45,679 nt of DNA from Candidatus Omnitrophota bacterium (GCA_023140385.1 JAGLLT010000028.1:1-45679), one strand, 5' to 3'. Positions 19,414-28,242 are shown, counted from the first letter of the stretch. Numbers and translations: made by a program. The notes: generated by a model not told the origin, from the letters alone.

Positions 19414-20634
19414 TTAGTTAATAACGGCTGTTAACTCAAAAACCGGAAGCAGCATAGCCAAAACCACAAAACCAACCACCGCCCCCATTATTAAAATTAC
19501 CGCCGGCTCCAGCAGGGAGGTTAATCTATTAAGAGCGTTTTCTACTTCCTGCTCATAAAAAACAGCAACCCTCATCAAAGAATCTTCAAGCCGGCCTGTC
19601 TCCTCCCCGACAGCCACCAGATCGCTCACCATAGAAGGAAACTCCTTATTGGCCGAGAGCGCTCCGGCCAAGCTCTTCCCTTTTTTTACTTCATCGTAGA
19701 CCCTGGCCGTCTCTATAGAAAAAACTCTGCTGCCGGTTGTTTCTTTAGTCATACTTAAAGCGTTAAGAATAGGAACGCCATTTTTTATCAAGGTACTGAG
19801 GGTTCGTAAAAATCCGGCGACGGCCATCTTTCTGGATACCTTCCCCCAATAGGGTATTTTCAATTTCAGGCGTTCAAAAATTTCTTTCCCCTTCTCTTTA
19901 GCTGTTATCTGCCTGAAAATAAGAACAACCGCGAAAAAAACGGGCAGATAAAACCACCAGTAATCTTTTAAAAAGTTACTGCCGGCAAGTAAAACCCGCG
20001 TAGGCAGGGGTAAGGCCTGGCCAATATCTTCAAACATCAAAACAAACCTGGGCATAACAAAGAGCAAAAGAAAAACAACCACTGCCATGGCCACCGCTGC
20101 CATAGCTGCCGGGTAAATAAAAACTGTTTTGAGCTTCTCTTTCAATGCCTCCTCTTTTTCAGCAAAGTCGGCCAATCTTGCTAAAACCGCTTCCAGTGTC
20201 CCGCTTAACTCGCCCGCCTTTATCATATTTACGTAGAGGTTAGAAAATACCAGCGGATGCCCAGACATAGCTTCAGAAAGCGCCTTACCGTCCGCCACGC
20301 CGCTCTTTAAACATTTGACTACCTCCTTCAGCCTTTTACTTTCAGTCTGCTTAATTAAAACCGAGAGGCATCTCGCGAGAGGAATGTCCGCTTCTGTCAG
20401 ATTTGATAGCTGCCTCATAAAAACGGCTAAATCTTTAGCGCGTATCCTTCTAAAAATTAGCCGCGAACTTTCCTTTAAAGACGAAGAAGACGATTTTTCT
20501 CGAACATCAACCGAAACAACAAAGTACCCCCTTGCCTGAAGCGCGGCGACCACCGAATCCGTACTGCCGCCCTCAATTATGCCGCTTATGAACCGGCCGC
20601 TTTTGTTTTTTGCTTTGTAAATAAATAGTCCCAT
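19414..20634 (-). CDS. gspF: T2SS inner-membrane platform protein GspF
   Basis: 406 aa; duplicated T2SF domains (FMRQLSNLTEADIPLARCLSVL; FLRTLSTLIKNGVPILNALSMTKET) and C-terminal LTSLLEPAVILIMGAVVGFVVLAMLLPVFEL. Confidence 0.96.
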   Translation of the reverse strand: MGLFIYKAKNKSGRFISGIIEGGSTDSVVAALQARGYFVVSVDVREKSSSSSLKESSRLIFRRIRAKDLAVFMRQLSNLTEADIPLARCLSVLIKQTESKRLKEVVKCLKSGVADGKALSEAMSGHPLVFSNLYVNMIKAGELSGTLEAVLARLADFAEKEEALKEKLKTVFIYPAAMAAVAMAVVVFLLLFVMPRFVLMFEDIGQALPLPTRVLLAGSNFLKDYWWFYLPVFFAVVLIFRQITAKEKGKEIFERLKLKIPYWGKVSRKMAVAGFLRTLSTLIKNGVPILNALSMTKETTGSRVFSIETARVYDEVKKGKSLAGALSANKEFPSMVSDLVAVGEETGRLEDSLMRVAVFYEQEVENALNRLTSLLEPAVILIMGAVVGFVVLAMLLPVFELTAVIN

Positions 20635-20648
20635 TTATTATCAATTAT

Positions 20649-22376
20649 TTAGTTTATATAATTTAACTCTGCTTCGGTTACGCGCAGTACCTCATCAATG
20701 GTGGTTACGCCCTCTATAACCTTATCCCAGCCATCTTCTCTCAAGGTTTTCATACCGAGCTTGACCGCTTCTTCTTTAATGACCTCGGTGGAGGTTCGCT
20801 GAAGAATCAACCTCTTTATCCGGTCATAAACTAAAAGCAGTTCGTATATTCCCGTTCTACCTTTATAACCTGTATGCATACACTTTTCACAACCTTTTCC
20901 TTTATAAAAAGTGCTGTTCTTAAGCCCTCTTTTTTTAAGCGCCGACTTAAAACCAATCTCATCCAGAAAAACTTCCTCCGGACGATAGCTCTCTTTGCAT
21001 TTTGAACAAATAACCCTCACCAGCCTTTGAGCCAAAACCGCGCTTATAGATGAAGATACTAAAAAGGGTTCTATGCCCATATCAATTAAGCGGGTAATCG
21101 CCCCGGCGGCGTCATTGGTGTGCAGGGTGCTAAAAACCAGATGCCCGGTTAAGGCGGAACGTATGGCAATTTCAGCCGTTTCAGAATCTCTTATCTCTCC
21201 CACCATAATAATATCGGGATCCATTCTTAAGATAGAACGCAATCCCCTGGCAAAAGTTAAATTTATTTTCGGCTTGATTTGTATCTGATTGATGCCCCTC
21301 AGCTGATATTCAATAGGGTCTTCCACGGTTATTATTTTTTTGTCGTCAGAGTTAATCCTGCTTAAAGAAGCGTAAAGGGTGGTAGTCTTACCGGAGCCGG
21401 TCGGCCCCGTAACCAAAATAATACCGTGCGGCCTGCTTATTAAGGAAACGATCTGCTTCAGATAAAAGTCCGCCATACCCAGCTGGCTAAGGCCAAACAT
21501 AATTTTACCCTTAGGCAGTATTCTTATATCAATATTTTCTCCAAAGACGGTAGGGATAGTAGCTACCCGTAAATCAATTTCTCCTTCCGGTAGATTCATC
21601 TTTATCCGTCCATCCTGGGGCAAGCGTTTTTCAGCAATATTTAAATCCGCCATAATCTTTATTCTTGAAATAATGGCTGATTGAAAGTGCCTGATGCTTT
21701 GAGGAGTTGTAATTTTATGGAGAACGCCGTCAATGCGGTACCTTATTCTCAACTCATCCTCAAAGGGCTCAAAGTGAATATCCGTCGCCCTGTCGTTGTA
21801 GGCCTCGGCAATAATCTGATTTACGAATTTAATAACCGAAGCGTCTTCTGCCAGCTCTTCTTTGTTCTCAACCTTATCGGCCTTTAAGGCCTCTTGCTCA
21901 AGCTCATCCGCGGTCGCCTCAACCATCTTCTCCATCGTATCCGCGCCTACGCCATAATGCTTCCTGATGGCCTTTACAATCTCATCTTCACTGCTTACAG
22001 CCACCTTTACTTCACAGGCCAGTAGAAGCTTAAGGTCATCCAGCGTATGAATGTCCAGGGGGTCGGCCATAGCTATGCTTAAAAGGTTGTCATCCAAGCT
22101 GAGGGGAATAAGTTTATTGAGAGAGGCAAATTTTACAGGTATTTTAGTTATTACAGACCGGTCTATCTCTATGCCGGAAAGTTTAAGATAGGGTATGCCC
22201 AATTGAAAGGCGAGCATTTTTAGAACATCCTCTTCAGTAGCAAAACCAAGCTCTACTAAAATCCGGCCTATACGTTGATTAGCCTCTTTTAGCTTGCTTA
22301 CAGCCAACTGCAGCTGGCTATCTTCTATAATACCTTCCTTGAGCAGGAGTTCTCCTAATAACTTGTTTTGCCTCAT
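20649..22376 (-). CDS. gspE: T2SS assembly ATPase GspE
   Basis: 575 aa; N-terminal MshEN-type domain, Walker A GPTGSGKTTTLYASL, GEIRDSETAEIAIRSALTGHLVFSTLHTNDA, tetracysteine CSKC...CEKC motif. Confidence 0.97.
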   Translation of the reverse strand: MRQNKLLGELLLKEGIIEDSQLQLAVSKLKEANQRIGRILVELGFATEEDVLKMLAFQLGIPYLKLSGIEIDRSVITKIPVKFASLNKLIPLSLDDNLLSIAMADPLDIHTLDDLKLLLACEVKVAVSSEDEIVKAIRKHYGVGADTMEKMVEATADELEQEALKADKVENKEELAEDASVIKFVNQIIAEAYNDRATDIHFEPFEDELRIRYRIDGVLHKITTPQSIRHFQSAIISRIKIMADLNIAEKRLPQDGRIKMNLPEGEIDLRVATIPTVFGENIDIRILPKGKIMFGLSQLGMADFYLKQIVSLISRPHGIILVTGPTGSGKTTTLYASLSRINSDDKKIITVEDPIEYQLRGINQIQIKPKINLTFARGLRSILRMDPDIIMVGEIRDSETAEIAIRSALTGHLVFSTLHTNDAAGAITRLIDMGIEPFLVSSSISAVLAQRLVRVICSKCKESYRPEEVFLDEIGFKSALKKRGLKNSTFYKGKGCEKCMHTGYKGRTGIYELLLVYDRIKRLILQRTSTEVIKEEAVKLGMKTLREDGWDKVIEGVTTIDEVLRVTEAELNYIN

Positions 22377-22468
22377 AGTATTTATTATACACCTCGATTA
22401 GATAACATTCAAGCGGCAAAAAAAGAGGAAAACTGCATTGGCAGGCGGCTACGAGGGACAACTAAATT

Positions 22469-22548
22469 ACAAAAAGACCGCCTTAGATGAGGAAATCCAA
22501 CTTACAATATTAAAGGAGGTGTAAGTTGTTTTATAACGGCCTTTCTGT
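22469..22548 (-). promoter_or_regulatory. Structured 3'-UTR element, copy A (nested stem-loops)
   Basis: Minus-strand RNA: outer 12-bp stem ACAGAAAGGCCG/CGGUCUUUUUGU (all paired counting G-U), inner 8-bp stem CAACUUAC/GUAAGUUG with 15-nt loop ACCUCCUUUAAUAUU; 79/80 identical to copy B. Confidence 0.65.
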
Positions 22549-22569
22549 ATTTTTTGAATCAAAAGAGAA

Positions 22570-23184
22570 TTAGCTTCTCTTTTTTCTACCTATTCCGAAC
22601 AAACCAAGTAAGCCACTACCTAACAGTAACATACTGGCCGGCTCCGGAACCGCATCAAGGCTAGCATCATCCCACTTGCCGCACTGGTCTGCATCCTGCC
22701 CAAACAAAACCTGAACTTTGTTTGCATTACCAGGAGACGTACCGGTAAGGGTATGTTTAACCCAGCTATCCGTAAGACTAATGTTCTGGGAATTGTCAGC
22801 GATGTAGATGCCATCTTGATACCATGCAAGTGTCATGTAATAATCACCAACTACCTCGCCGCCATCCCTCTTTGCCCAAATAGTAAAGTTGTATGGTGTG
22901 CTTCCTGTTATACCACTAGTAACGTCCTGGTATGCTTCACCGTTTTTATTGCCACCCCAGTCCATTACTCCGATACCCCATGAGCCGGTTGGGCGTTCAG
23001 CAAAATCCGGCCAGCCTTCGCGCCTTGCGTCATCTGACTCCACCCAGATATCAGCATCTTGATCGCCACCAATACCCGCAGTTTCAAAATCAGGATTACC
23101 GAGAAGATTAGCATCAGCAATTGATGGTAGGGCAACAAAGCCTAATACAGCGATAATCAATGTTGCTAAATACAATTTTTTCAT
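22570..23184 (-). CDS. PEP-CTERM sorting-domain protein (small secreted jelly-roll-like)
   Basis: 204 aa; signal peptide; C-terminus VPEPASMLLLGSGLLGLFGIGRKKRS; SD AAAAGGAGGTG upstream. Confidence 0.9.
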   Translation of the reverse strand: MKKLYLATLIIAVLGFVALPSIADANLLGNPDFETAGIGGDQDADIWVESDDARREGWPDFAERPTGSWGIGVMDWGGNKNGEAYQDVTSGITGSTPYNFTIWAKRDGGEVVGDYYMTLAWYQDGIYIADNSQNISLTDSWVKHTLTGTSPGNANKVQVLFGQDADQCGKWDDASLDAVPEPASMLLLGSGLLGLFGIGRKKRS

Positions 23185-23288
23185 TTAATTCACCTCCTTT
23201 TTTATTACGCTATGTTACAAAAAATAGATTTTCTTCTAAAGATTACTCACAAAAATTACGCACATGGGTAACGTGCTGGATAAAAAAT

Positions 23289-23368
23289 ACAGAAAGACCG
23301 CCTTAGATGAGGAAATCCAACTTACAATATTAAAGGAGGTGTAAGTTGTTTTATAACGGCCTTTCTGT
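23289..23368 (-). promoter_or_regulatory. Structured 3'-UTR element, copy B
   Basis: Minus-strand RNA: outer stem ACAGAAAGGCCG/CGGUCUUUCUGU, inner stem CAACUUAC/GUAAGUUG; followed on the minus strand by AUUUUUUAU. Same position relative to its PEP-CTERM gene as copy A. Confidence 0.65.
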
Positions 23369-23391
23369 AATTTTTTTAAATCAAAAGAGAA

Positions 23392-23979
23392 TTAGCTTCT
23401 CTTTTTTCTACCTATTCCGAACAAACCAAGTAAGCCACTACCTAACAGTATCATACTGGCCGGCTCAGGAATCGCGTCAAATTCAACGTCGTCAAATTTA
23501 CCGCAAGTTACACCTGTACCAACTGTACCAAAGCTGACCAAAACGCTGTCAGCACCACCAGGTACTATGCCTGCCATCGTGAACTGCTCATGAGCGGAGT
23601 CACCCATATTGATAACCTGGCTATCTGAATCAAATTCACTTCCGCTAGCATACCAGGCAAGATTCATAGTATAATCAGTGTTGGGATCGTCGCCATAGCT
23701 CCAAAGAGAGTAAGTGTAAGCAAGGCCTCCGCTAATGTCGGAAACCATCTGAGAACAATCACCTGCTTGTATGTCCCACGGGTCTGATATGGACACGAGA
23801 TTGTTTCCTGTCTTAGCATCAGCTCCACCCCAGGCTTGTACTTTGGTGCTACCGGTTAATGTCCAGGCTGCGCCTCCGTCTTCAAAGCTCCAGTCGTCAA
23901 GCATATTTGCCTGAGCAGACGGTACTATGAGAAACAGACCTAACGCGATAATCAATGTTGCTAAATACAATTTTTTCAT
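23392..23979 (-). CDS. PEP-CTERM sorting-domain protein, paralogue of 22570..23184
   Basis: 195 aa; signal peptide nearly identical to paralogue (MKKLYLATLIIA); C-terminus IPEPASMILLGSGLLGLFGIGRKKRS. Confidence 0.9.
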   Translation of the reverse strand: MKKLYLATLIIALGLFLIVPSAQANMLDDWSFEDGGAAWTLTGSTKVQAWGGADAKTGNNLVSISDPWDIQAGDCSQMVSDISGGLAYTYSLWSYGDDPNTDYTMNLAWYASGSEFDSDSQVINMGDSAHEQFTMAGIVPGGADSVLVSFGTVGTGVTCGKFDDVEFDAIPEPASMILLGSGLLGLFGIGRKKRS

Positions 23980-24386
23980 TTAATTCACCTCCTTTTTAAT
24001 TACGTTATGTTACAAAACTTTGTTTTATTACCAGTTCTGAAGTTACGCATATGTGTGATGAACTGAATAAAAAATATTTGGTTGAGTTAAAAAGATTGTC
24101 TTGATAAGAAATTGGATTTCGAAGTATTACCTTGGCTGGTTCTGCTAATTTATTGCTTGCTTTGATTGGCAATTTAATAACTCCTGTTTTACGCTACTAC
24201 TTTGGAGATTTTAATTTTGTTAAGCAAACGTGCATGTGTTTCCATAATACCCGCTATTCACCACTTTGTCAAGAATAATCTTTTGCTTTTTTTAAGGAAT
24301 ATATTGCGTGACAAACCGCATCGAAATGTACACTGTATATAGTGTATCTTAATATTGGAAGTCTGTAGAGTGTGGAGATTTAATCC

Positions 24387-25499
24387 CTATTTCTTTCTAT
24401 CCAGGAGGACGGCGCCGATGATGATAGCGCCTTTAACTATCTCCTGATAAAAAGAATCGATATTCAATAACTGCATACCGTTATTTAAGGTGCCTATGAT
24501 GAAGGCGCCTATGATGGAGCCGCCTATGCTTCCATGGCCTCCTGAGAGGCTGGTGCCGCCAATAACTACGGAGGCGATAGCATCCAGCTCAAACATCACG
24601 CCGGAGGTTGGCACGCCGGAGTTAAGCCTGGCAGTCAGAACTATTCCGGCAACGGCCGCTAAAACACCCATAATGGTAAAAACCAAAAACTTAATCAACT
24701 TAACATTTATACCGGAGAGCCGGGCCGCCTCTTCATTACCGCCAACGGCGTATACATAACGCCCGAATCGCATCCGCCGTAACACGTAAATTCCTATCAT
24801 CGCGATAACAAAGAATATTGCCGCTCCCATGGGCAAACCGCGGAATATAACCAGCCAGCTTATCAAAGTTAAAGCGGCCAGCATAAAGAAAGCGTTGATG
24901 GCGCTGATAGGGCTAATCTTAAAACCTTCCTTAAACTGTCCATTTTTCATCTTCCTTAAAAAACAGATAGCCGCGATAAGGGTTAAAAAAGCCAAGACAC
25001 TGAAAAAGACAGTGGGAGAGATATAACTTTCGCTGATCAATATAAATTTTTCGTTAAGTCCTGATATAGCCTGGCCGCCTGAAAAAACCAAAGCTAACCC
25101 ACGGGCAATAGTCATCATACCCAGAGTGATGATAAAGGGCGGTATTTTAAACTTAGTGACAAAAAAACCGTTCCAGCCTCCAATAACAGCGCCGATTAAA
25201 ACTGTCAGGACAATGGCCGGTACTGTCCCTAGCGGCTGAAACAAAGCCGCGAAGATGCCGGTCAGGGCCACAACCGAGCCGACTGAAAGGTCAATGCCGC
25301 CTATAAGAATTACCAGAGTCATACCCACGGCTAATATTCCATTAACCGATGTCTGGCGTAAGACGTTTATCAAATTCCTCGGAGTTATAAAAGTTCCCTT
25401 TGTCAGAAAGGCCGTTAAAATAATGAGGGTTATCAGGCCTATCAGGTTGCCGTATTTTTTAATTAGCTCAGACTGAAAAATCTTTTTCCCCGAACTCAT
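24387..25499 (-). CDS. Sugar ABC transporter permease (RbsC/XylH family)
   Basis: 370 aa; NVLRQTSVNGILAVGMTLVILIGGIDLSVGSVVALTG, VGGNEEAARLSGINV, AIASVVIGGTSLSGGHGSIGGSIIGAFIIGTLNNGMQLL. Confidence 0.93.
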   Translation of the reverse strand: MSSGKKIFQSELIKKYGNLIGLITLIILTAFLTKGTFITPRNLINVLRQTSVNGILAVGMTLVILIGGIDLSVGSVVALTGIFAALFQPLGTVPAIVLTVLIGAVIGGWNGFFVTKFKIPPFIITLGMMTIARGLALVFSGGQAISGLNEKFILISESYISPTVFFSVLAFLTLIAAICFLRKMKNGQFKEGFKISPISAINAFFMLAALTLISWLVIFRGLPMGAAIFFVIAMIGIYVLRRMRFGRYVYAVGGNEEAARLSGINVKLIKFLVFTIMGVLAAVAGIVLTARLNSGVPTSGVMFELDAIASVVIGGTSLSGGHGSIGGSIIGAFIIGTLNNGMQLLNIDSFYQEIVKGAIIIGAVLLDRKK

Positions 25500-27025
25500 T
25501 CCTTGCCTCCGGTCGCGTAAAACATTACCTTTTCCTGAGTAGCCTCTTCCTTGTCCAACTCCTTAATTGCCTGCCCTTCGTGCATTATCAGCAGTCTGTC
25601 GCTCATACTCAAAACCTCAGGCAAATCTGAAGAGACCATTACTATGGCCACTCCTTCTTTGGCCAGTTTATTCATCAACTGGTAAATCTCTACCTTAGCG
25701 GCTACGTCTACTCCCCTGGTTGGCTCATCCAGCAAAAGTACCCTGGGATTAGTAGCCAACCATTTGGCGATAACTACCTTCTGCTGATTGCCTCCGCTTA
25801 AATTATTAACTATAGCTTTAGAGCCCGCGGTTTTTATCTTCAGGCTCCGGGTGTAACGCTCTATAAGTTCGTCTTCTTTTTGTTTATTTATCACCTGGTA
25901 CCAGCTGATGTCTTCCAGGCACGACAAACTGATGTTTTCTCCTACCTCCATACCTAAAACCAGCCCAAACAACTTTCTGTCCTCTGTCACCAGGCCTATA
26001 CCTTCTTCTATCGCCTGATGAGGGCTGTTAATTCTTACGTGTTTTCCTTCAAGGTAAACCTCTCCGCTGGAGTCAGCGGAGAAGGAGCCGAAGATAGCAT
26101 TTAACAACTCTGACCTGCCCGAACCCATCAGGCCGTAGATACCCAAAACTTCTCCGCTTCTTACCTGAAAATTAACGTTCCTGACTACCTTTTCGCCGGT
26201 TAAAAAGGGATGGTCAACGAAAAAATCTTTTACCTCCAGGGCCGTCTTGCCGATAGAAACCTTTTCCTTGGGATACATATCTTCTATATTCCTGCCCACC
26301 ATTAAGGCTACCAGCTCCTGGCGGCTCATCCGGGAGGTCTCTTTTCCGCCAACGGTTCTGCCGTCTCTAAGCACACTGACTCTATTTGTAATCTCAAAAA
26401 TTTCATCCAGTTTGTGCGAGATATAAATCATACTCACGCCGCGCGCGCCCAGAGACTTTATCATCTTAAAGAGGCTTCTGATTTCCTGTTCTGTCAGCGC
26501 GCTTGTGGGTTCATCCAATATTAAAATTTTGGCCCGACAGGAAACCGCCTTGGCTATTTCCACCATCTGCTGTTTGCCTATGCTTAGGTTCTCAATCATC
26601 TCATCCGCCGAGACGGAAATATCCAGCGTATCCAGTAAATCCTGCGTTTGCCTGAAAAGTTCTTCTTCTTTAATTAGGCCGGTTTTGCCTATAACAGGTT
26701 CGCGCCCCAAAAATATATTTTCGGCCGCGCTCATCTTAGGAATTAAATTTAACTCCTGATATATAATGGCAATGCCCGCGGACTGCGAATCCTTCGGGGA
26801 CTTAAAGGCGCACCTATTACCCTTTAAATAAATTTCTCCCTGGTAGCTTCCCGCCGGATATGCCCCGCTAAATATCTTCATCAGCGTTGACTTACCGGCC
26901 CCGTTCTCGCCCACCAATCCCAGAACCTCGCCTTCATTCAGGCAAAAACTAACCTTATCCAGAGCGCGTACCCCGGGAAAGTCCTTAATGATGTTTCTTG
27001 TCTCTAAAAGAACATTGCTCTCCAT
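25496..27025 (-). CDS. Sugar ABC transporter ATPase, two NBDs (XylG/RbsA/MglA type)
   Basis: 509 aa; two NBDs; VGENGAGKSTLMKIFSGAYPAGSYQGEI (XylG-like), LSIGKQQMVEIAKAV, LSGGNQQKVVIAKWLATNPRVLLLDEPTRGVDV; 4-bp overlap with permease gene. Confidence 0.95.
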   Translation of the reverse strand: MESNVLLETRNIIKDFPGVRALDKVSFCLNEGEVLGLVGENGAGKSTLMKIFSGAYPAGSYQGEIYLKGNRCAFKSPKDSQSAGIAIIYQELNLIPKMSAAENIFLGREPVIGKTGLIKEEELFRQTQDLLDTLDISVSADEMIENLSIGKQQMVEIAKAVSCRAKILILDEPTSALTEQEIRSLFKMIKSLGARGVSMIYISHKLDEIFEITNRVSVLRDGRTVGGKETSRMSRQELVALMVGRNIEDMYPKEKVSIGKTALEVKDFFVDHPFLTGEKVVRNVNFQVRSGEVLGIYGLMGSGRSELLNAIFGSFSADSSGEVYLEGKHVRINSPHQAIEEGIGLVTEDRKLFGLVLGMEVGENISLSCLEDISWYQVINKQKEDELIERYTRSLKIKTAGSKAIVNNLSGGNQQKVVIAKWLATNPRVLLLDEPTRGVDVAAKVEIYQLMNKLAKEGVAIVMVSSDLPEVLSMSDRLLIMHEGQAIKELDKEEATQEKVMFYATGGKE

Positions 27026-27051
27026 ATTATAGATAAAAATTTACCCTCGGA

Positions 27052-28053
27052 TTAAAACTTCAATTTTGGCCAGCGTTCTTTCATCTTTTCAATGTTTCTC
27101 CTGGTAATCAGCCTGACCGGCGTCAGCTTAACCGGTACCCGAAAAGAGCCATTTTCAATGGTTTTCTCTGCCCCAATATCTTCACCCTTAGCAATCTTTA
27201 CTGCTACCTTAAAGGCCTCCAGTCCCAACTGATAAGGCATCTTATCTACGTCAGCATTATTGGTGCCGTTGATTATCGCCTGGCAACTGTCTTTATCCGC
27301 GTCAGAGCCGACTGTTACAATCTTTTCCGTTAATCCTTCAGCTACCAGAGCCTGGACGGCCCCCATAATCATTCCGCTATTGTTAGCCAGTATTCCCTGA
27401 ATATCATTATTGTGATTTGTCAGGGCATTCTCCGTCGTTGCCATTGCCAGGTCCCTTGACCACGATCTGTGCGCCTGGTCAACAATTATTTTGATGTTGG
27501 GGTACTTTTTTAAGACGTCCTTATTGCCGGCGGTAATTTCCCGCGCAACATCGTTGCCCGCCTCACCCTCTAAGATAATTACATTTCCTTTCCCGCTGAG
27601 CTTCTCGGCCAGATATTCAGCCTGAACCTGGCCCACCAAAAAACTGTTGGCGGTTACATGGCAGGCTACCCCGACGTTGTCCGGGAGCCTGTCCATAGAA
27701 ACTACGGGAACGTTTTCTCTTTCCGCTTTTTTAACCAAAGCGGTGGCGGCAACAGTATTAACCGGATGCAGAATTAAAACATCAATCCCCCGCGCCAAAA
27801 GATCTTCTACGTTTCCCACCTGATTCATCTCATTATTGTTGGAAGATGCCCATAAAATCTCAACGCCGCACTCATCCTTATTGTCCATCATCGCCTGCTT
27901 CATAAAGGAATAAACGGCCTCTTTCATTGTCGCTACACTCACGCCAATCTTAATCTTGTCCTCAACCTTCGTCTCCTCTTTCTCTGAACAGGAAGAGGTA
28001 AAAACAGCGACAACCAAAAGTAAAGGCACAACTAAATATTTAAACCTTTTCAT
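27052..28053 (-). CDS. Periplasmic sugar-binding lipoprotein (XylF/RbsB-like)
   Basis: 333 aa; signal with lipobox-like VFTSSC; Peripla_BP_4-type sequence KIGVSVATMKEAVYSFMKQAM...VEDLLARGIDVLILHPVN...GSDADKDSCQAI. Confidence 0.9.
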   Translation of the reverse strand: MKRFKYLVVPLLLVVAVFTSSCSEKEETKVEDKIKIGVSVATMKEAVYSFMKQAMMDNKDECGVEILWASSNNNEMNQVGNVEDLLARGIDVLILHPVNTVAATALVKKAERENVPVVSMDRLPDNVGVACHVTANSFLVGQVQAEYLAEKLSGKGNVIILEGEAGNDVAREITAGNKDVLKKYPNIKIIVDQAHRSWSRDLAMATTENALTNHNNDIQGILANNSGMIMGAVQALVAEGLTEKIVTVGSDADKDSCQAIINGTNNADVDKMPYQLGLEAFKVAVKIAKGEDIGAEKTIENGSFRVPVKLTPVRLITRRNIEKMKERWPKLKF

Positions 28054-28206
28054 ACACCCTCCTTTTTAAATAATTTATATATAGTTAACTTTTTTCTTAC
28101 AGCTTAATTTTTACACAAACAATAGTTTAACACTTAAAAACACACGGAACAAGGATAAAAAATATAAATATATTATTGCGGATTGACGGGTTAACAAGTG
28201 AGTCAG

Positions 28207-28242
28207 TTAGCGGGTTAACCGGTAACCCAATTAACCCGCTAA
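28207..28242. repeat. Perfect 12-bp inverted repeat
   Basis: TTAGCGGGTTAA-CCGGTAACCCAA-TTAACCCGCTAA, perfect arms, 12-nt spacer, in the intergenic region between the sugar-binding protein and the F5/8C gene. Confidence 0.85.

Noticed and set aside
23255-23290. Possible sigma-54 promoter upstream of the PEP-CTERM genes
   Set aside because: PEP-CTERM genes are linked to RpoN control in some bacteria, but I could not find a convincing GG-N10-GC core in both conserved upstream blocks.
23346-23537. Plus-strand ORF (63 aa, TTG start) with a strong SD AAAGGAGGTG inside repeat copy B; equivalent short frame in copy A
   Set aside because: Frames diverge right after the repeat because of an indel (copy A stops after about 15 codons), and downstream it is antisense to the PEP-CTERM gene. 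Pairing evidence favours minus-strand RNA.
24000-24386. Possible pseudogene in the gap between the permease and PEP-CTERM gene (fragments such as LAGSANLLLALIGNLITPVLRYYFGDF)
   Set aside because: A short hydrophobic frame can be read, but it is interrupted and has no identifiable homology by eye; insufficient support.
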